The notes beneath the pieces were generated by a model that had not been told where the DNA came from, ran no database searches, and was given only the letters and a program-made list of their open reading frames with translations. From Micromonospora sediminimaris (GTDB taxonomy: Bacteria > Actinomycetota > Actinomycetes > Mycobacteriales > Micromonosporaceae), in contig FOLJ01000007.1 in the NCBI GenBank assembly GCA_900112325.1, positions 248,001 through 312,000 on the forward strand: a DNA stretch of 64,000 nt. The letters run 5' to 3'. The position numbers and the translations under genes are program-made. Positions within the stretch are counted from its first letter, which is position 1; each line of letters starts with the position of its first letter. Shown here one piece after another: positions 24,352-32,239 of the stretch.

Positions 24352-24867
24352 GTGAAATGTGACCGTGACGAGCAGTTCCACAGCTTCGTGCTCAGCCGGC
24401 GCTCCGGGCTGGTACGAACGGCGACGCTGCTGACCGGTGGTGACGCACATCTGGCCGAGGATCTGGTCCAGTCCACGCTGACCAAGCTGTACGTCGCCTG
24501 GCCGGCGGTCCAGCGGGCGGACAACATCGAGGGCTACCTGCGCCGGACCCTGGTCAACGCGCTCACCGACGAACGTCGGCGGTGGTGGCGCCGCCACGAA
24601 CGCTCGGTCGCGGAACTTCCGGACCGTTCCCGAGCCGACCCGGGCAGCGGCGGCGACCTCGACGACGGCCTGCGGGCGGCCCTCCGCGACCTGCCACCGA
24701 AGATGCGCGCCGCAGTGGTTTTCCGCTACTTCTACGACCTTTCCGTAGCCGACACCGCCGACGCCCTCGGCTGCTCCGAGGGAACGGTGAAAAGCCAGAC
24801 CGCCCGCGCCCTGGACCGGTTGCGGGCCGCCCTTGACGAATCTTCCCTGACAGGAGTCGCCCGATGA
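24352..24867 (+). CDS. ECF RNA polymerase sigma factor (SigE family)
   Basis: 171 residues with region 2 (FVLSRRSGLVRTATLLTGGD, AEDLVQSTLTKLYVAW) and region 4 (LRDLPPKMRAAVVFRYFYDL, SVADTADALGCSEGTVKSQTARALDRL). It belongs to the actinobacterial SigE/SigM-like small sigma group. GTG 24352 follows aaggaga at a normal distance. It overlaps the next gene, a single-span membrane protein that is the likely anti-sigma or sensor partner. Confidence 0.92.
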   Translation: MKCDRDEQFHSFVLSRRSGLVRTATLLTGGDAHLAEDLVQSTLTKLYVAWPAVQRADNIEGYLRRTLVNALTDERRRWWRRHERSVAELPDRSRADPGSGGDLDDGLRAALRDLPPKMRAAVVFRYFYDLSVADTADALGCSEGTVKSQTARALDRLRAALDESSLTGVAR

Positions 24868-25505
24868 TGGATCTGCACGACCGGCTCGACCGAATCGCCG
24901 GCCCAGTCGCCGAGCCGTCGGCCGCCGAGGCCGACGCCGACCTGGCCCGGGGCCGCCGGGCGCTGCGCCGCCGCCGGTCCGCCCGCGCGCTCGGTACCTC
25001 AGCCTTCGCGGTCGTCGCGCTGGCCGTCGCCGTCACCATCGGCACCCAGGCCGGCCCGACCGCCACCACTCCCGACGACGCGCCGGCCGAAGCCGTGGCT
25101 ACCCGCCTCGTGGCCTACGAGGGCGAACAGCCTCAAGGCTTCACGATCGACAAAGTCCCAGCGGGCTGGGAGATCCAGGGCGGCACCACCAGCGAGCTGA
25201 CGATCGCTCCGAAGAACGCGGCGGACAAGAACCCACTGGCGTTCATCGGCAAGATCGCCATCATGCTGCAGTCGGCGAGCGACCGCTCCACCCCGACCGG
25301 TACGCAACTTGAGGTCGGCGGCAAGCCTGGCGTGCTCAATACCGCCGATGGCACTCAAGGCGGCAAGAACCTGTGGGTCCAGCAGCCCGACGGCGTCTGG
25401 CTGCTTGTGCAGATCTGGGACGCCCGCGGCTGGACCCAGCAGGACATCATCGAGTTCGCCGACGGCATCCACGTCCAGCCGGGGGCCGAACGCATCGCTG
25501 GTTGA
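24864..25505 (+). CDS. Single-span membrane partner of the ECF sigma factor
   Basis: 213 residues, overlapping the sigma gene by 4 bases (ATGA). A short cytoplasmic part (~42 residues, ending in GRRALRRRRSARAL) precedes one membrane helix (SAFAVVALAVAVTIGTQAG) and an extracytoplasmic domain (~145 residues) with KVPAGWEIQGGTTSELTIAPK and GVWLLVQIWDARGW. The topology matches anti-sigma factors, but I see no zinc HxxxCxxC motif and the cytoplasmic part is short. The assignment rests on coupling with the sigma gene. Confidence 0.75.
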   Translation: MMDLHDRLDRIAGPVAEPSAAEADADLARGRRALRRRRSARALGTSAFAVVALAVAVTIGTQAGPTATTPDDAPAEAVATRLVAYEGEQPQGFTIDKVPAGWEIQGGTTSELTIAPKNAADKNPLAFIGKIAIMLQSASDRSTPTGTQLEVGGKPGVLNTADGTQGGKNLWVQQPDGVWLLVQIWDARGWTQQDIIEFADGIHVQPGAERIAG

Positions 25506-25515
25506 CGTCCGTCAT

Positions 25516-25545
25516 CCGCCGCGCACTCCGCAAGGTGCGCGGCGG
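25516..25545. terminator. Stem-loop between convergent genes
   Basis: Perfect 11-bp arms ccgccgcgcac / gtgcgcggcgg with an 8-base loop, 11 bases after the stop of the sigma partner gene. Confidence 0.8.
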
Positions 25546-25577
25546 GTGAGGCAGGACGACCGCCGAGCTGGCGCGGC

Positions 25578-25970
25578 TCAGGGGGCGGGCCGCTTGGCCT
25601 TTCCGATCCGGCCGAGGTGGGTGTGCTCGAACCCCTCGGTCGTCTTGAGGCCGTAGCCGAGGGCGCGATCGACGGCGATGTGGAACACCCACGCGATGGC
25701 GAGGATGCCGAGCCAGTCGATCGGGTCACGGAACGCCGCGAAGGCCACCGCGACCGCGCCGAGCAGCGCCGGCAGCGCGTACGAGTGCACCAGGTTGTAG
25801 CAGACGGCACCCACCCGCGGACCGCGCAGATAACCGACCATCGACAGGTCGAAGATGAGGAAGAGGGCGAGCAACCACCACCAGGCGTACCCGACGGCGA
25901 CGGTGACCACGACGGCGAAGGCTGCCACGACAACGCTTTCGATGCGCTGCGTCTGGACCGGGTTCAACAT
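25578..25970 (-). CDS. DUF4260 integral membrane protein
   Basis: 130 residues, about four membrane helices (ESVVVAAFAVVVTVAVGYAWWWLLALFLIF, ALPALLGAVAVAFAAF, WLGILAIAWVFHIAVD). The C-terminal DRALGYGLKTTEGFEHTHLGRIG with its His residues is the DUF4260 signature. ATG 25970 is preceded by AGGAGAT. Function unknown. It lies 28 bases downstream of the response regulator stop and may be read through from that operon. Confidence 0.85.
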   Translation of the reverse strand: MLNPVQTQRIESVVVAAFAVVVTVAVGYAWWWLLALFLIFDLSMVGYLRGPRVGAVCYNLVHSYALPALLGAVAVAFAAFRDPIDWLGILAIAWVFHIAVDRALGYGLKTTEGFEHTHLGRIGKAKRPAP

Positions 25971-25998
25971 CCGATATCTCCTAATGTGGCGTTCCGGG

Positions 25999-26604
25999 TC
26001 ACAGCCAGTCGTGTTCGCGGGCGTAGCGCGCGGCCTCATGACGGGTGTGGGTCTGGGTCTTCTGCATGGCGTTGGAGAGGTAGTTGCGGACGGTGCCCTG
26101 AGCGAGGTGGAGCCGGGCGGCGATGTCAGCGACCGAGTAGCCCTCGCTGGTGACCCGCAGCACGTCGAGTTCGCGCTCGGTGAGTGGGCAGTCGTCGACG
26201 ATGGCGAGCGCGGAGACGTCCGGGTCGATCCACCGTTTGCCCGCGTGCAGGTCGGTGATGACGGCGGCGATGTGGGCCGGCTCGGCCGACTTGCTGACGA
26301 AGCCCTGGACGCCGAGCTTCAGTGCCTTTCGCAGCACGCCGGGCCGAGCATGCCGGGTCAGCATGAGAACCACCTGCTCCGGTCGGACGCGGCGGATCTG
26401 CGTGATGGCGCCGAGGCCGTCCACGCCCGGCATCTCCAGGTCGATGACGAGCACGTCGGGCCGGTGCCGCAGGGTGGCCTCGACGGCGGTGTCGCCGTCG
26501 GTCGCCTCGGCGACGATGTCGATGTCGCCTTCGAGCGGAAGCAGCGCGGCCAGCGCCTTACGCAGCAGGGCCTCGTCGTCAGCGAGCACGATGGCGGTGG
26601 TCAT
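25999..26604 (-). CDS. NarL/DesR-type response regulator
   Basis: 201 residues. The receiver domain has acidic pocket DD (residues 9-10), phosphoacceptor Asp55 in VIDLEMPG, Thr in LMLT and Lys in FVSKS. The C-terminal LuxR-type helix-turn-helix is LTERELDVLRVTSEGYSVAD and LHLAQGTVRNYLSNAM. The start overlaps the end of the kinase gene by 4 bases. It probably controls the divergent ABC exporter through the palindrome at 27793. Confidence 0.93.
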   Translation of the reverse strand: MTTAIVLADDEALLRKALAALLPLEGDIDIVAEATDGDTAVEATLRHRPDVLVIDLEMPGVDGLGAITQIRRVRPEQVVLMLTRHARPGVLRKALKLGVQGFVSKSAEPAHIAAVITDLHAGKRWIDPDVSALAIVDDCPLTERELDVLRVTSEGYSVADIAARLHLAQGTVRNYLSNAMQKTQTHTRHEAARYAREHDWL

Positions 26605-27752
26605 CGGTCCTCCTCCGCAGCGCCGCCGGCGGCGGCATCGGCACGAGCGGGCGGGAAGCTCGCGGCGGTCAGGAAGCGCCCGTCCTGCTGTTGCACGGTC
26701 AGTTCGCCGCCGTCGGCCGCCAACCGTTGTCGGAGGCTGGACAGTCCTCTGAGCTCGGGCAGCGTATCGCTGCTCACGCCGTCGTTGACGATCGCGATGC
26801 CGGCTTCGGAGAGCGTGATCTGCACCTGGGTGGCCTGTGCGTGTCGCAGGATGTTGGTGGTGGTCTCGCGCAGGACCTGACCGAGCAGTTCGCTGCTGCG
26901 CGGGCCCACCTCGGCCTCCCGGGTCACCCGGACCCGGATGCCCGCCGCCTCGAACAGGTTCTTCGCATTTTCGAGTTCCGCTGAGAGGTTGAGTCGGCGC
27001 TGGGCGTACGCCAGCTCCTTGGTCTGGGCGATGGTGTCGCTGACCAGAGCGTACGTCTCCCGCAGCTCCTTCTCGGCACGATCGGTGTCGCGGAGCATCA
27101 GCTTCCGGGCCAGCGCGATCTTCAGCTTGACCACGTGCAGGGTGTGGCCCTGGATGTCGTGCAGATCGCTGGCGAAGCGGACGCGTTCGCGGATGACCGC
27201 CAGCTCCGCCTCGCGCTCCCGAGCGTGATCCAGCTCCCGGATGAGGTCGTAGAAACGCTCGCCGACGATCGTCAGGACGGTCACCAGGATGGTGAGGCCG
27301 GTCGGGACGAGGACGTAGGTGATCAGGACGCCGCGTACGTCGTCCTGATCGACCAGGAACCGCATCGCGCCGACGGCGGCGACGTAGCTGAACAGCCCGA
27401 CCGCTGCCAGGGCCCGGCGTCGTACCTGGCGGAGGGCGAGAGACCCCACGGCGCAGACACCCCAGTAGGCGTTGGGGCTGCCGGTCAGCAGCACCCCGAG
27501 CGGCCACACCACAGCCCCGACGATCGTGCAGGGCAGGGCGACCCGGGCGAGGTCGTCCGCCGTCCAGCGTTCGAAGGCCACCACCGCCGCCACAGCACCC
27601 GGGGCCAGGACGATGAGATGCCACCAGGTGTGCGCGTCGGTGGCCAGGAGAATCACCGCGGCGAACACGACCGGCGGAAGTGACGTGAGGAGATTGATCC
27701 GGCGCAGCCGCCTCTGCGTCGTCTTGGTGAAGGCCGGCGATCTCGCGGTCAC
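26601..27752 (-). CDS. DesK-type sensor histidine kinase
   Basis: 383 residues. Five or six membrane helices fill residues ~20-165, with almost no external loop, so it likely senses membrane state or a membrane-bound ligand. HisKA_3 follows: FASDLHDIQGHTLHVVKLKI, with the DLHD histidine as phosphoacceptor. The ATPase has N-box ETTTNILRHA and a G-box GLSSLRQRLAADGG. GTG 27752 has only a weak upstream signal (aatact 6 bases away, near-leaderless). Coupled with the regulator downstream. Confidence 0.92.
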   Translation of the reverse strand: MTARSPAFTKTTQRRLRRINLLTSLPPVVFAAVILLATDAHTWWHLIVLAPGAVAAVVAFERWTADDLARVALPCTIVGAVVWPLGVLLTGSPNAYWGVCAVGSLALRQVRRRALAAVGLFSYVAAVGAMRFLVDQDDVRGVLITYVLVPTGLTILVTVLTIVGERFYDLIRELDHAREREAELAVIRERVRFASDLHDIQGHTLHVVKLKIALARKLMLRDTDRAEKELRETYALVSDTIAQTKELAYAQRRLNLSAELENAKNLFEAAGIRVRVTREAEVGPRSSELLGQVLRETTTNILRHAQATQVQITLSEAGIAIVNDGVSSDTLPELRGLSSLRQRLAADGGELTVQQQDGRFLTAASFPPARADAAAGGAAEEDR

Positions 27753-27792
27753 CTGCCCAGTATTCTGCCGATCCTGCTCGGCGGCAGTGACA

Positions 27793-27818
27793 CCACGTCA
27801 CATGTACCCGTGACGTGG
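27793..27818. promoter_or_regulatory. Palindrome between two-component genes and ABC exporter
   Basis: Perfect 9-bp arms ccacgtcac / gtgacgtgg with an 8-base spacer, centred in the 107-base divergent gap. A natural binding site for the dimeric NarL-type regulator encoded beside it. Confidence 0.6.
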
Positions 27819-27859
27819 CACCACTGATGGATCGGAGCGATCGCTGCTGTCATTGGGGC

Positions 27860-28741
27860 ATGTCCACGACACCAGTCATCGAAGTCGAACGGCTCAACGT
27901 CAGGTACGGCGACTTCCACGCCGTGAAGGACCTGTCCTTCGAGGTCCGGCGTGGGGAACTGTACGCGCTGCTCGGCACGAACGGGGCGGGGAAGACCTCG
28001 ACCCTGGAGACCATCGAGGGGCACCGGACGCCGACCTCCGGCAGCGTGCGCGTCTTCGGGCACCAACCGGGTGACCGCCGGCTGGTACGTCCCCGGATGG
28101 GTGTCATGCTCCAGGAGAGTGGTTTCTCCCCGGACCTCACGGTCCGCGAATCGGTCCGGCTGATCGGCACCCTCACCCGGCGGACCGACGACGTCGACCG
28201 GGTGCTCGACGTCGTCGATCTCACCAGCAAGGCCGGCCGGAAGGTCTCCCAGCTCTCCGGCGGGGAGAAGCGGCGGCTGGACTTCGCCACCGCCGTCTAC
28301 GGCACCCCGGAGCTGATCTTTCTTGACGAGCCGACCACCGGCCTGGACGTCCAGTCGCGCGACCACCTGTGGACGACCGTGGACCGGCTCCGCGAGAACG
28401 GCGCGACAATCGTGCTCACCACGCACTACCTGGAGGAGGCACAGGAGCGCGCCGACCGGATCGGGCTCATGCACGAGGGCACCTTCCACCGGGAGGGCAC
28501 CGTCTCCGAACTGACCCGGACCCTGCCGGCGGTCATCCGCTTCTCGCTGCCACCGACGGTCCCGGCGCTGCCGTTGCAGGCGACCAGGGACGGTGACGGC
28601 AAGGTCGTGATCGAGACCTTCGGCCTGCAGAAGGACCTGCACATCCTGCTCTCCTGGGCGCAGGACAACGCCGTGGAGCTGCGGGACCTGGAGGCCGGGC
28701 CGACCCGCCTCGACAACGTCTTCCGCGCCATAAGTGGCTGA
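27860..28741 (+). CDS. ABC exporter ATP-binding protein
   Basis: 293 residues with Walker A GTNGAGKTS, signature LSGGEKRRLDF, Walker B LIFLDEPTTGLD and H-loop TTHYLEEA. The C-terminal ~80 residues match the DrrA/CcmA-type extension of drug and lipid exporters. ATG 27860 is chosen because homology starts with VIEVERLNVRYGDFHAV; no strong Shine-Dalgarno. The next gene encodes the permease. With the divergent DesK/DesR pair this forms a typical sensor-regulated exporter module. Confidence 0.93.
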   Translation: MSTTPVIEVERLNVRYGDFHAVKDLSFEVRRGELYALLGTNGAGKTSTLETIEGHRTPTSGSVRVFGHQPGDRRLVRPRMGVMLQESGFSPDLTVRESVRLIGTLTRRTDDVDRVLDVVDLTSKAGRKVSQLSGGEKRRLDFATAVYGTPELIFLDEPTTGLDVQSRDHLWTTVDRLRENGATIVLTTHYLEEAQERADRIGLMHEGTFHREGTVSELTRTLPAVIRFSLPPTVPALPLQATRDGDGKVVIETFGLQKDLHILLSWAQDNAVELRDLEAGPTRLDNVFRAISG

Positions 28742-28767
28742 CTCGCTTCCCGAGAGGAAACCTTCCC

Positions 28768-29487
28768 GTGCTCCCCATCGCCTTCAGTGAGCTGATCCAG
28801 ATCTTCCGGAACCGGCTGGTGCTGGTCACCAGCTTCATCATTCCGGTGGTCGTCTCCGCGTACTTCGTCCGTCAGCACGAAACCTTCGCCGCCCTCGGCA
28901 GTCTCGGCTACATCGCGGCGATCGTGCTGTTCACAGTTGCCGCGTTCGGGCTCTACGCCACGACTGTGACCACCCTGGCGTCCCGGCGGCAGAATCTCTT
29001 CCTCAAACGGCTGCGCTCCACGGCCATCGGGGACGCCGGCATTCTCGCCGGCCTCCTGCTGCCCGCCACGTTGATCGCCGTGGTGCAGGTGGCTGCGATC
29101 CTGACCGCGCTGGCCATGGTTGCCGGCGGGCCGGCCAACATTCCCTTGCTGGTGGTGGCGATCGTCGCGACCGTGGCCATGCTGATCGGCCTGGGACTGG
29201 CCACCGCCGGCCTGACGAATTCACCCGAGCACGCCCAGGTCACCACCCTGCCCGTCATGCTCGGTGTGATCGGTGTCGCCAGCTGGGTGGGCATCAGCGG
29301 CACCGAGGACCTCGCCCTGCTCAAGCGGCTGCTGCCCGGTGGTTCCGCTACCGAGATGGTGATGAACGCCTGGAACGGTGGCGTCGCGGTGACCGACTCC
29401 CTGCTCCTGCTGGCTCCGACGTTGGGCTGGGTCGTCGTCGCCGTCGTGCTGGCCACCCGTCTCTTCAACTGGGAGCCCCGCCGCTGA
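28768..29487 (+). CDS. ABC-2 type exporter permease
   Basis: 239 residues, six membrane helices (LVTSFIIPVVVSAYF, LGYIAAIVLFTVAAFGLYAT, AGLLLPATLIAVVQVAAILTALAMVAG, IPLLVVAIVATVAMLIGLGLA, TTLPVMLGVIGVASWVG, LLLLAPTLGWVVVAVVLAT). The cytoplasmic loop ASRRQNLFLKRLRSTAIGD is the usual ABC-2 coupling region. GTG 28768 follows gagagga. Partner of the ATPase 26 bases upstream. Confidence 0.9.
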   Translation: MLPIAFSELIQIFRNRLVLVTSFIIPVVVSAYFVRQHETFAALGSLGYIAAIVLFTVAAFGLYATTVTTLASRRQNLFLKRLRSTAIGDAGILAGLLLPATLIAVVQVAAILTALAMVAGGPANIPLLVVAIVATVAMLIGLGLATAGLTNSPEHAQVTTLPVMLGVIGVASWVGISGTEDLALLKRLLPGGSATEMVMNAWNGGVAVTDSLLLLAPTLGWVVVAVVLATRLFNWEPRR

Positions 29488-29618
29488 GGTGCCAAGCCCT
29501 GTGGGGCGCCCTGGCGATTCCCCGAACGCCGATCCGACCAGACCGCACACCGCCGAGAAAGACGTACGCCGAAGGAGTGACCTTGACTCCTCCAGCCATC
29601 TCCAGAGAGGTCTGACCG

Positions 29619-30320
29619 ATGACCCGGCAACCCGACAATTCCTCAGGCACGCCTGCCGAGACGGCGTCGACTCTGGTCGAGGATCTGCTACTCCTGCTGT
29701 TCCAGCCGAGGTCGGGCACCATCGCCGGAGAGAACATCCTCTTCTACGTCCTCGCCGGGGCCGTACTCGCAGATCTCGCCCTTGCCGACCGGGTGACGAT
29801 GGCGGACCGACGCAAGGTGAAGATCGTCGAGGGTCAGGCACCGTCGGATGATCTTCTCCGGTCAGCGTGGGACTACCTCTCCGAGAAACCCCGCGGTGTC
29901 CAGACGGTGCTCGCCGCGATCGGCCCGGAGCTGCGCAAGCCGGTGTTGGAGCGGCTCGTCGAACGCGGCGACATCACCCGGGAGGACCGGAAGATGCTCG
30001 GCCTGTTCCGTACAACTGCGCTGCGCGACGGTGGCACCGGACGCCGCGCGCGTCTGCTGGAGGAGGTCCGGCAGGTCCTCGTGGACGGCTTGGAACCGTC
30101 GGCCCGGGTAGCTGCGCTCGCGGCACTGCTGTCGGGCAGCGGAACTCTTCCCCAGTTCTACCGCGACATCCCGTGGACCACACCCGTGATCAAACGAGCG
30201 AAGGAACTTGAGCAGGGCAACTGGGGGGCTGGTGCCGCAGCGGAAGCCGTGACCCGGACCATGACCGCGACCGTCGTCAACAGTGTCATCGTCACCACCA
30301 CCGTGATCCCCCGCAGCTGA
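29619..30320 (+). CDS. GPP34 (GOLPH3/Vps74-like) protein
   Basis: 233 residues. Opens with LVEDLLLLLFQPRSGTIAG, followed by YVLAGAVLADLALADRV, the hallmark of the GPP34 family, and later RARLLEEVRQVLVDGLEPSARVAALAALL. Eukaryotic GOLPH3 binds phosphatidylinositol-4-phosphate and Golgi enzymes; the bacterial role is unknown. ATG 29619 is preceded by gagagg. Downstream of the ABC exporter in the same direction (131-base gap), so it could act at the membrane with it, but that is conjecture. Confidence 0.87.
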   Translation: MTRQPDNSSGTPAETASTLVEDLLLLLFQPRSGTIAGENILFYVLAGAVLADLALADRVTMADRRKVKIVEGQAPSDDLLRSAWDYLSEKPRGVQTVLAAIGPELRKPVLERLVERGDITREDRKMLGLFRTTALRDGGTGRRARLLEEVRQVLVDGLEPSARVAALAALLSGSGTLPQFYRDIPWTTPVIKRAKELEQGNWGAGAAAEAVTRTMTATVVNSVIVTTTVIPRS

Positions 30321-30341
30321 CCCGCGCGGGTAACCCAGCCT

Positions 30342-30401
30342 GCAACTTCGCGGATGTTGTCGTGTCTTGTGGGCCGCAGGCAGCAGCATCACCGAAGTTG
30401 C
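30342..30401. terminator. Stem-loop between convergent GPP34 and PPOX genes
   Basis: gcaacttcg (30342-30350) pairs with cgaagttgc (30393-30401) and pairing continues imperfectly inward. Shares the cgaagttgc word with the intergenic sequence near 54750. Confidence 0.65.
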
Positions 30402-30425
30402 GGGCCGGGAGCCGGCGGGGACGGG

Positions 30426-31043
30426 TCAGGTGTAGAGGTTTGCGGCGTACTGGGGGCCGTAGTGGCGTTCGAGGTCGACGAGGGCGTCCGCCGGGGCCTC
30501 GACCTCCTTGATCAGGCGGGCCCGGCTGGGCAGCGGGTCCGCTGGCCAGGTCTCCGGCTGCCAGAGCTGGGACCGGAGAAACGCCTTCGCGCAGTGGTAG
30601 AAGATCTGCTCGATCTCGACCACCACGGCGAGCACCGGCCGGTGCCCCTTGACCACCATGGCGTCGAACCAGGGCGCGTCACGGAGCAGCCGCGCCCGGC
30701 CGTTGATCCGCAGGGTGTCGGTGCGCCCTGGGATGAGGAAGATCAGGCCGACGTGCGGATTCGCCAGGATGTTGCGGTAGCCGTCGGCGCGCTTGTTGCC
30801 GGGACGCTCCGGAATGGCGATGGTCCGCTCGTCCAGCACATGAGCGAAACCCGCCGGGTCACCCTTGGGTGAGACGTCGCAGGTGCCGTCCGCTCCGGCG
30901 GTGGCCACCAGACAGAAAGGCGACGCGGCGAGCCACTGCCGGTCACGCTCGTGCAGTTCGGTGCGCTCCTTGGCGACTGCGCGGGGTGCCGGGGTGCCGA
31001 GCAGCTCGGTCAATTCGGCTGCGGATGTGATCTCCACCGTCAC
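30426..31043 (-). CDS. Pyridoxamine 5'-phosphate oxidase-fold flavoprotein (MSMEG_1061-like)
   Basis: 205 residues. FMN-binding split barrel with FCLVATAGADGTCDVSPKGDP, LDERTIAIPERPGNKRADGYRNILANPHVGLIFLIPG and a C-terminal LERHYGPQYAANLYT. The family includes F420- or FMN-dependent reductases and proteins of unknown activity. GTG 31043 follows a GGAGG (31050-31054) at 6 bases; an ATG at 31058 would overlap that Shine-Dalgarno. Confidence 0.87.
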   Translation of the reverse strand: MTVEITSAAELTELLGTPAPRAVAKERTELHERDRQWLAASPFCLVATAGADGTCDVSPKGDPAGFAHVLDERTIAIPERPGNKRADGYRNILANPHVGLIFLIPGRTDTLRINGRARLLRDAPWFDAMVVKGHRPVLAVVVEIEQIFYHCAKAFLRSQLWQPETWPADPLPSRARLIKEVEAPADALVDLERHYGPQYAANLYT

Positions 31044-31194
31044 TGGGTGCCTCCCCATGGAGTTGACCGTGGTGGCGGCACCCGGGCGGGAAACCGCCGC
31101 GGTCAGTCTAGTCGCGCCCGCCCGTGAGGTTTGTCCCTCGGTGACCGGGGTACCGGCCCACTGAGCGCCCTCGGAGAGCAGTGGAGGCCCGGAG

Positions 31195-31701
31195 ATGGAG
31201 AGTCGGCTCAAGATCCTGGGGCATCCCGTCCATCCGATGCTCGTGATGTTTCCGTTCGCCCTGCTGGTCACGGCCGTGCTCTTCGACGTCATCGATACGG
31301 TCGGCGGGCCGGACTTCCTCGGCGAGGTGGCGTACTGGAACCTCACCGTCGGCCTGATCGGCGGCCTGCTGGCCGCGGCGGCCGGGACGTTCGACCTGCT
31401 GGCCATCCCTTCCGGTACCCGCGCCAAGCGGGTGGCGCTGACCCACGCCGCCGCGAACGTCGCGGTGATCCTGCTCTTCGCCGCCGTCTGGGTGGTACGG
31501 CTCAACGCCGACTCGCGCGGCGCGGGCGGGGCACTGATCGCCATCGAGGTGGTGGCGCTCGGCATCCTCGGGGTCGGCGGCTGGCTCGGTGGTGAACTCG
31601 TCGACCGGCTCGGGGTCGGGGTCGACCGGGAGGCCAGCCTCGACGCGCCGAGTTCCCTGCGGCCGGTGGCCGCCAGTCAACGGATGGGAGATGCGCGATG
31701 A
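31195..31701 (+). CDS. DUF2231 membrane protein
   Basis: 168 residues with four membrane helices. The N-terminal KILGHPVHPMLVMFPFALL with paired His residues is the DUF2231 signature; such histidines may bind haem or metal, which is not shown here. It ends in a cytoplasmic Asp/Ser-rich tail. ATG 31195 follows a purine-rich ggaggcccggag. It overlaps the Hsp20 gene by 4 bases. Confidence 0.87.
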   Translation: MESRLKILGHPVHPMLVMFPFALLVTAVLFDVIDTVGGPDFLGEVAYWNLTVGLIGGLLAAAAGTFDLLAIPSGTRAKRVALTHAAANVAVILLFAAVWVVRLNADSRGAGGALIAIEVVALGILGVGGWLGGELVDRLGVGVDREASLDAPSSLRPVAASQRMGDAR

Positions 31702-32231
31702 CCAGGCCGGGACGCGGCTGGCGGGGCGGTCAGCAGGGCTGGGATCCGATGGGCGAGTTGCAGTCGCTGCGGGCCGAGCTGAGCCGGCTGGTCGGTGGTC
31801 GACCGGGTCCGCCCGAGGTGGAGCTGGGCGAGACCAGCGACGGCTGGGAGGTGGTCGTCCGGCTGCCCGGCGTCGCTCCGGAGGAGGTCGCGGTGGAACT
31901 GGACGACCGCGAGCTGTGCGTACGGGCGCGTACGGAGGCCGAGGTCAACGCCGACCATGGCATTCCCGGCGGGTTCGAGACCCGGGGCTTCGAGTACCGC
32001 GTGCAGTTGCCGTCGCGAGTGGACCCTGAGGCGATCGACGCGGTGATGGACCACGGTCTGCTGCGGGTACGGCTGCCCCGGGCGAACCGGCCCGCGCCAC
32101 GCACCATCACCGTCGGTCGTACCGGCCCACGTCCGGCCGGCGCGTCCGGCGGTGTGCCGAGCAGCGTCGACCCGGCGGCGGACCGGGAACTGCACCAGCC
32201 GGACGTCGCCACCGGCGATTCCGGTCGGTAG
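31698..32231 (+). CDS. Hsp20/alpha-crystallin family small heat-shock protein
   Basis: 177 residues; ATP-independent chaperone. The alpha-crystallin domain runs ~residues 38-125 (WEVVVRLPGVAPEEVAVELDD, FEYRVQLPSRVDPEAIDAV, GLLRVRLPR with the A-x-x-x-G-L-L type ending). It has an N-terminal DPMGELQSLRAELSRL and a long Pro/Ala tail instead of a clear I-x-I motif, so oligomerisation may differ. Coupled to DUF2231 (ATGA) and 8 bases before the glycosyltransferase. Confidence 0.87.
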   Translation: MTRPGRGWRGGQQGWDPMGELQSLRAELSRLVGGRPGPPEVELGETSDGWEVVVRLPGVAPEEVAVELDDRELCVRARTEAEVNADHGIPGGFETRGFEYRVQLPSRVDPEAIDAVMDHGLLRVRLPRANRPAPRTITVGRTGPRPAGASGGVPSSVDPAADRELHQPDVATGDSGR

Positions 32232-32239
32232 CGCGTCCC

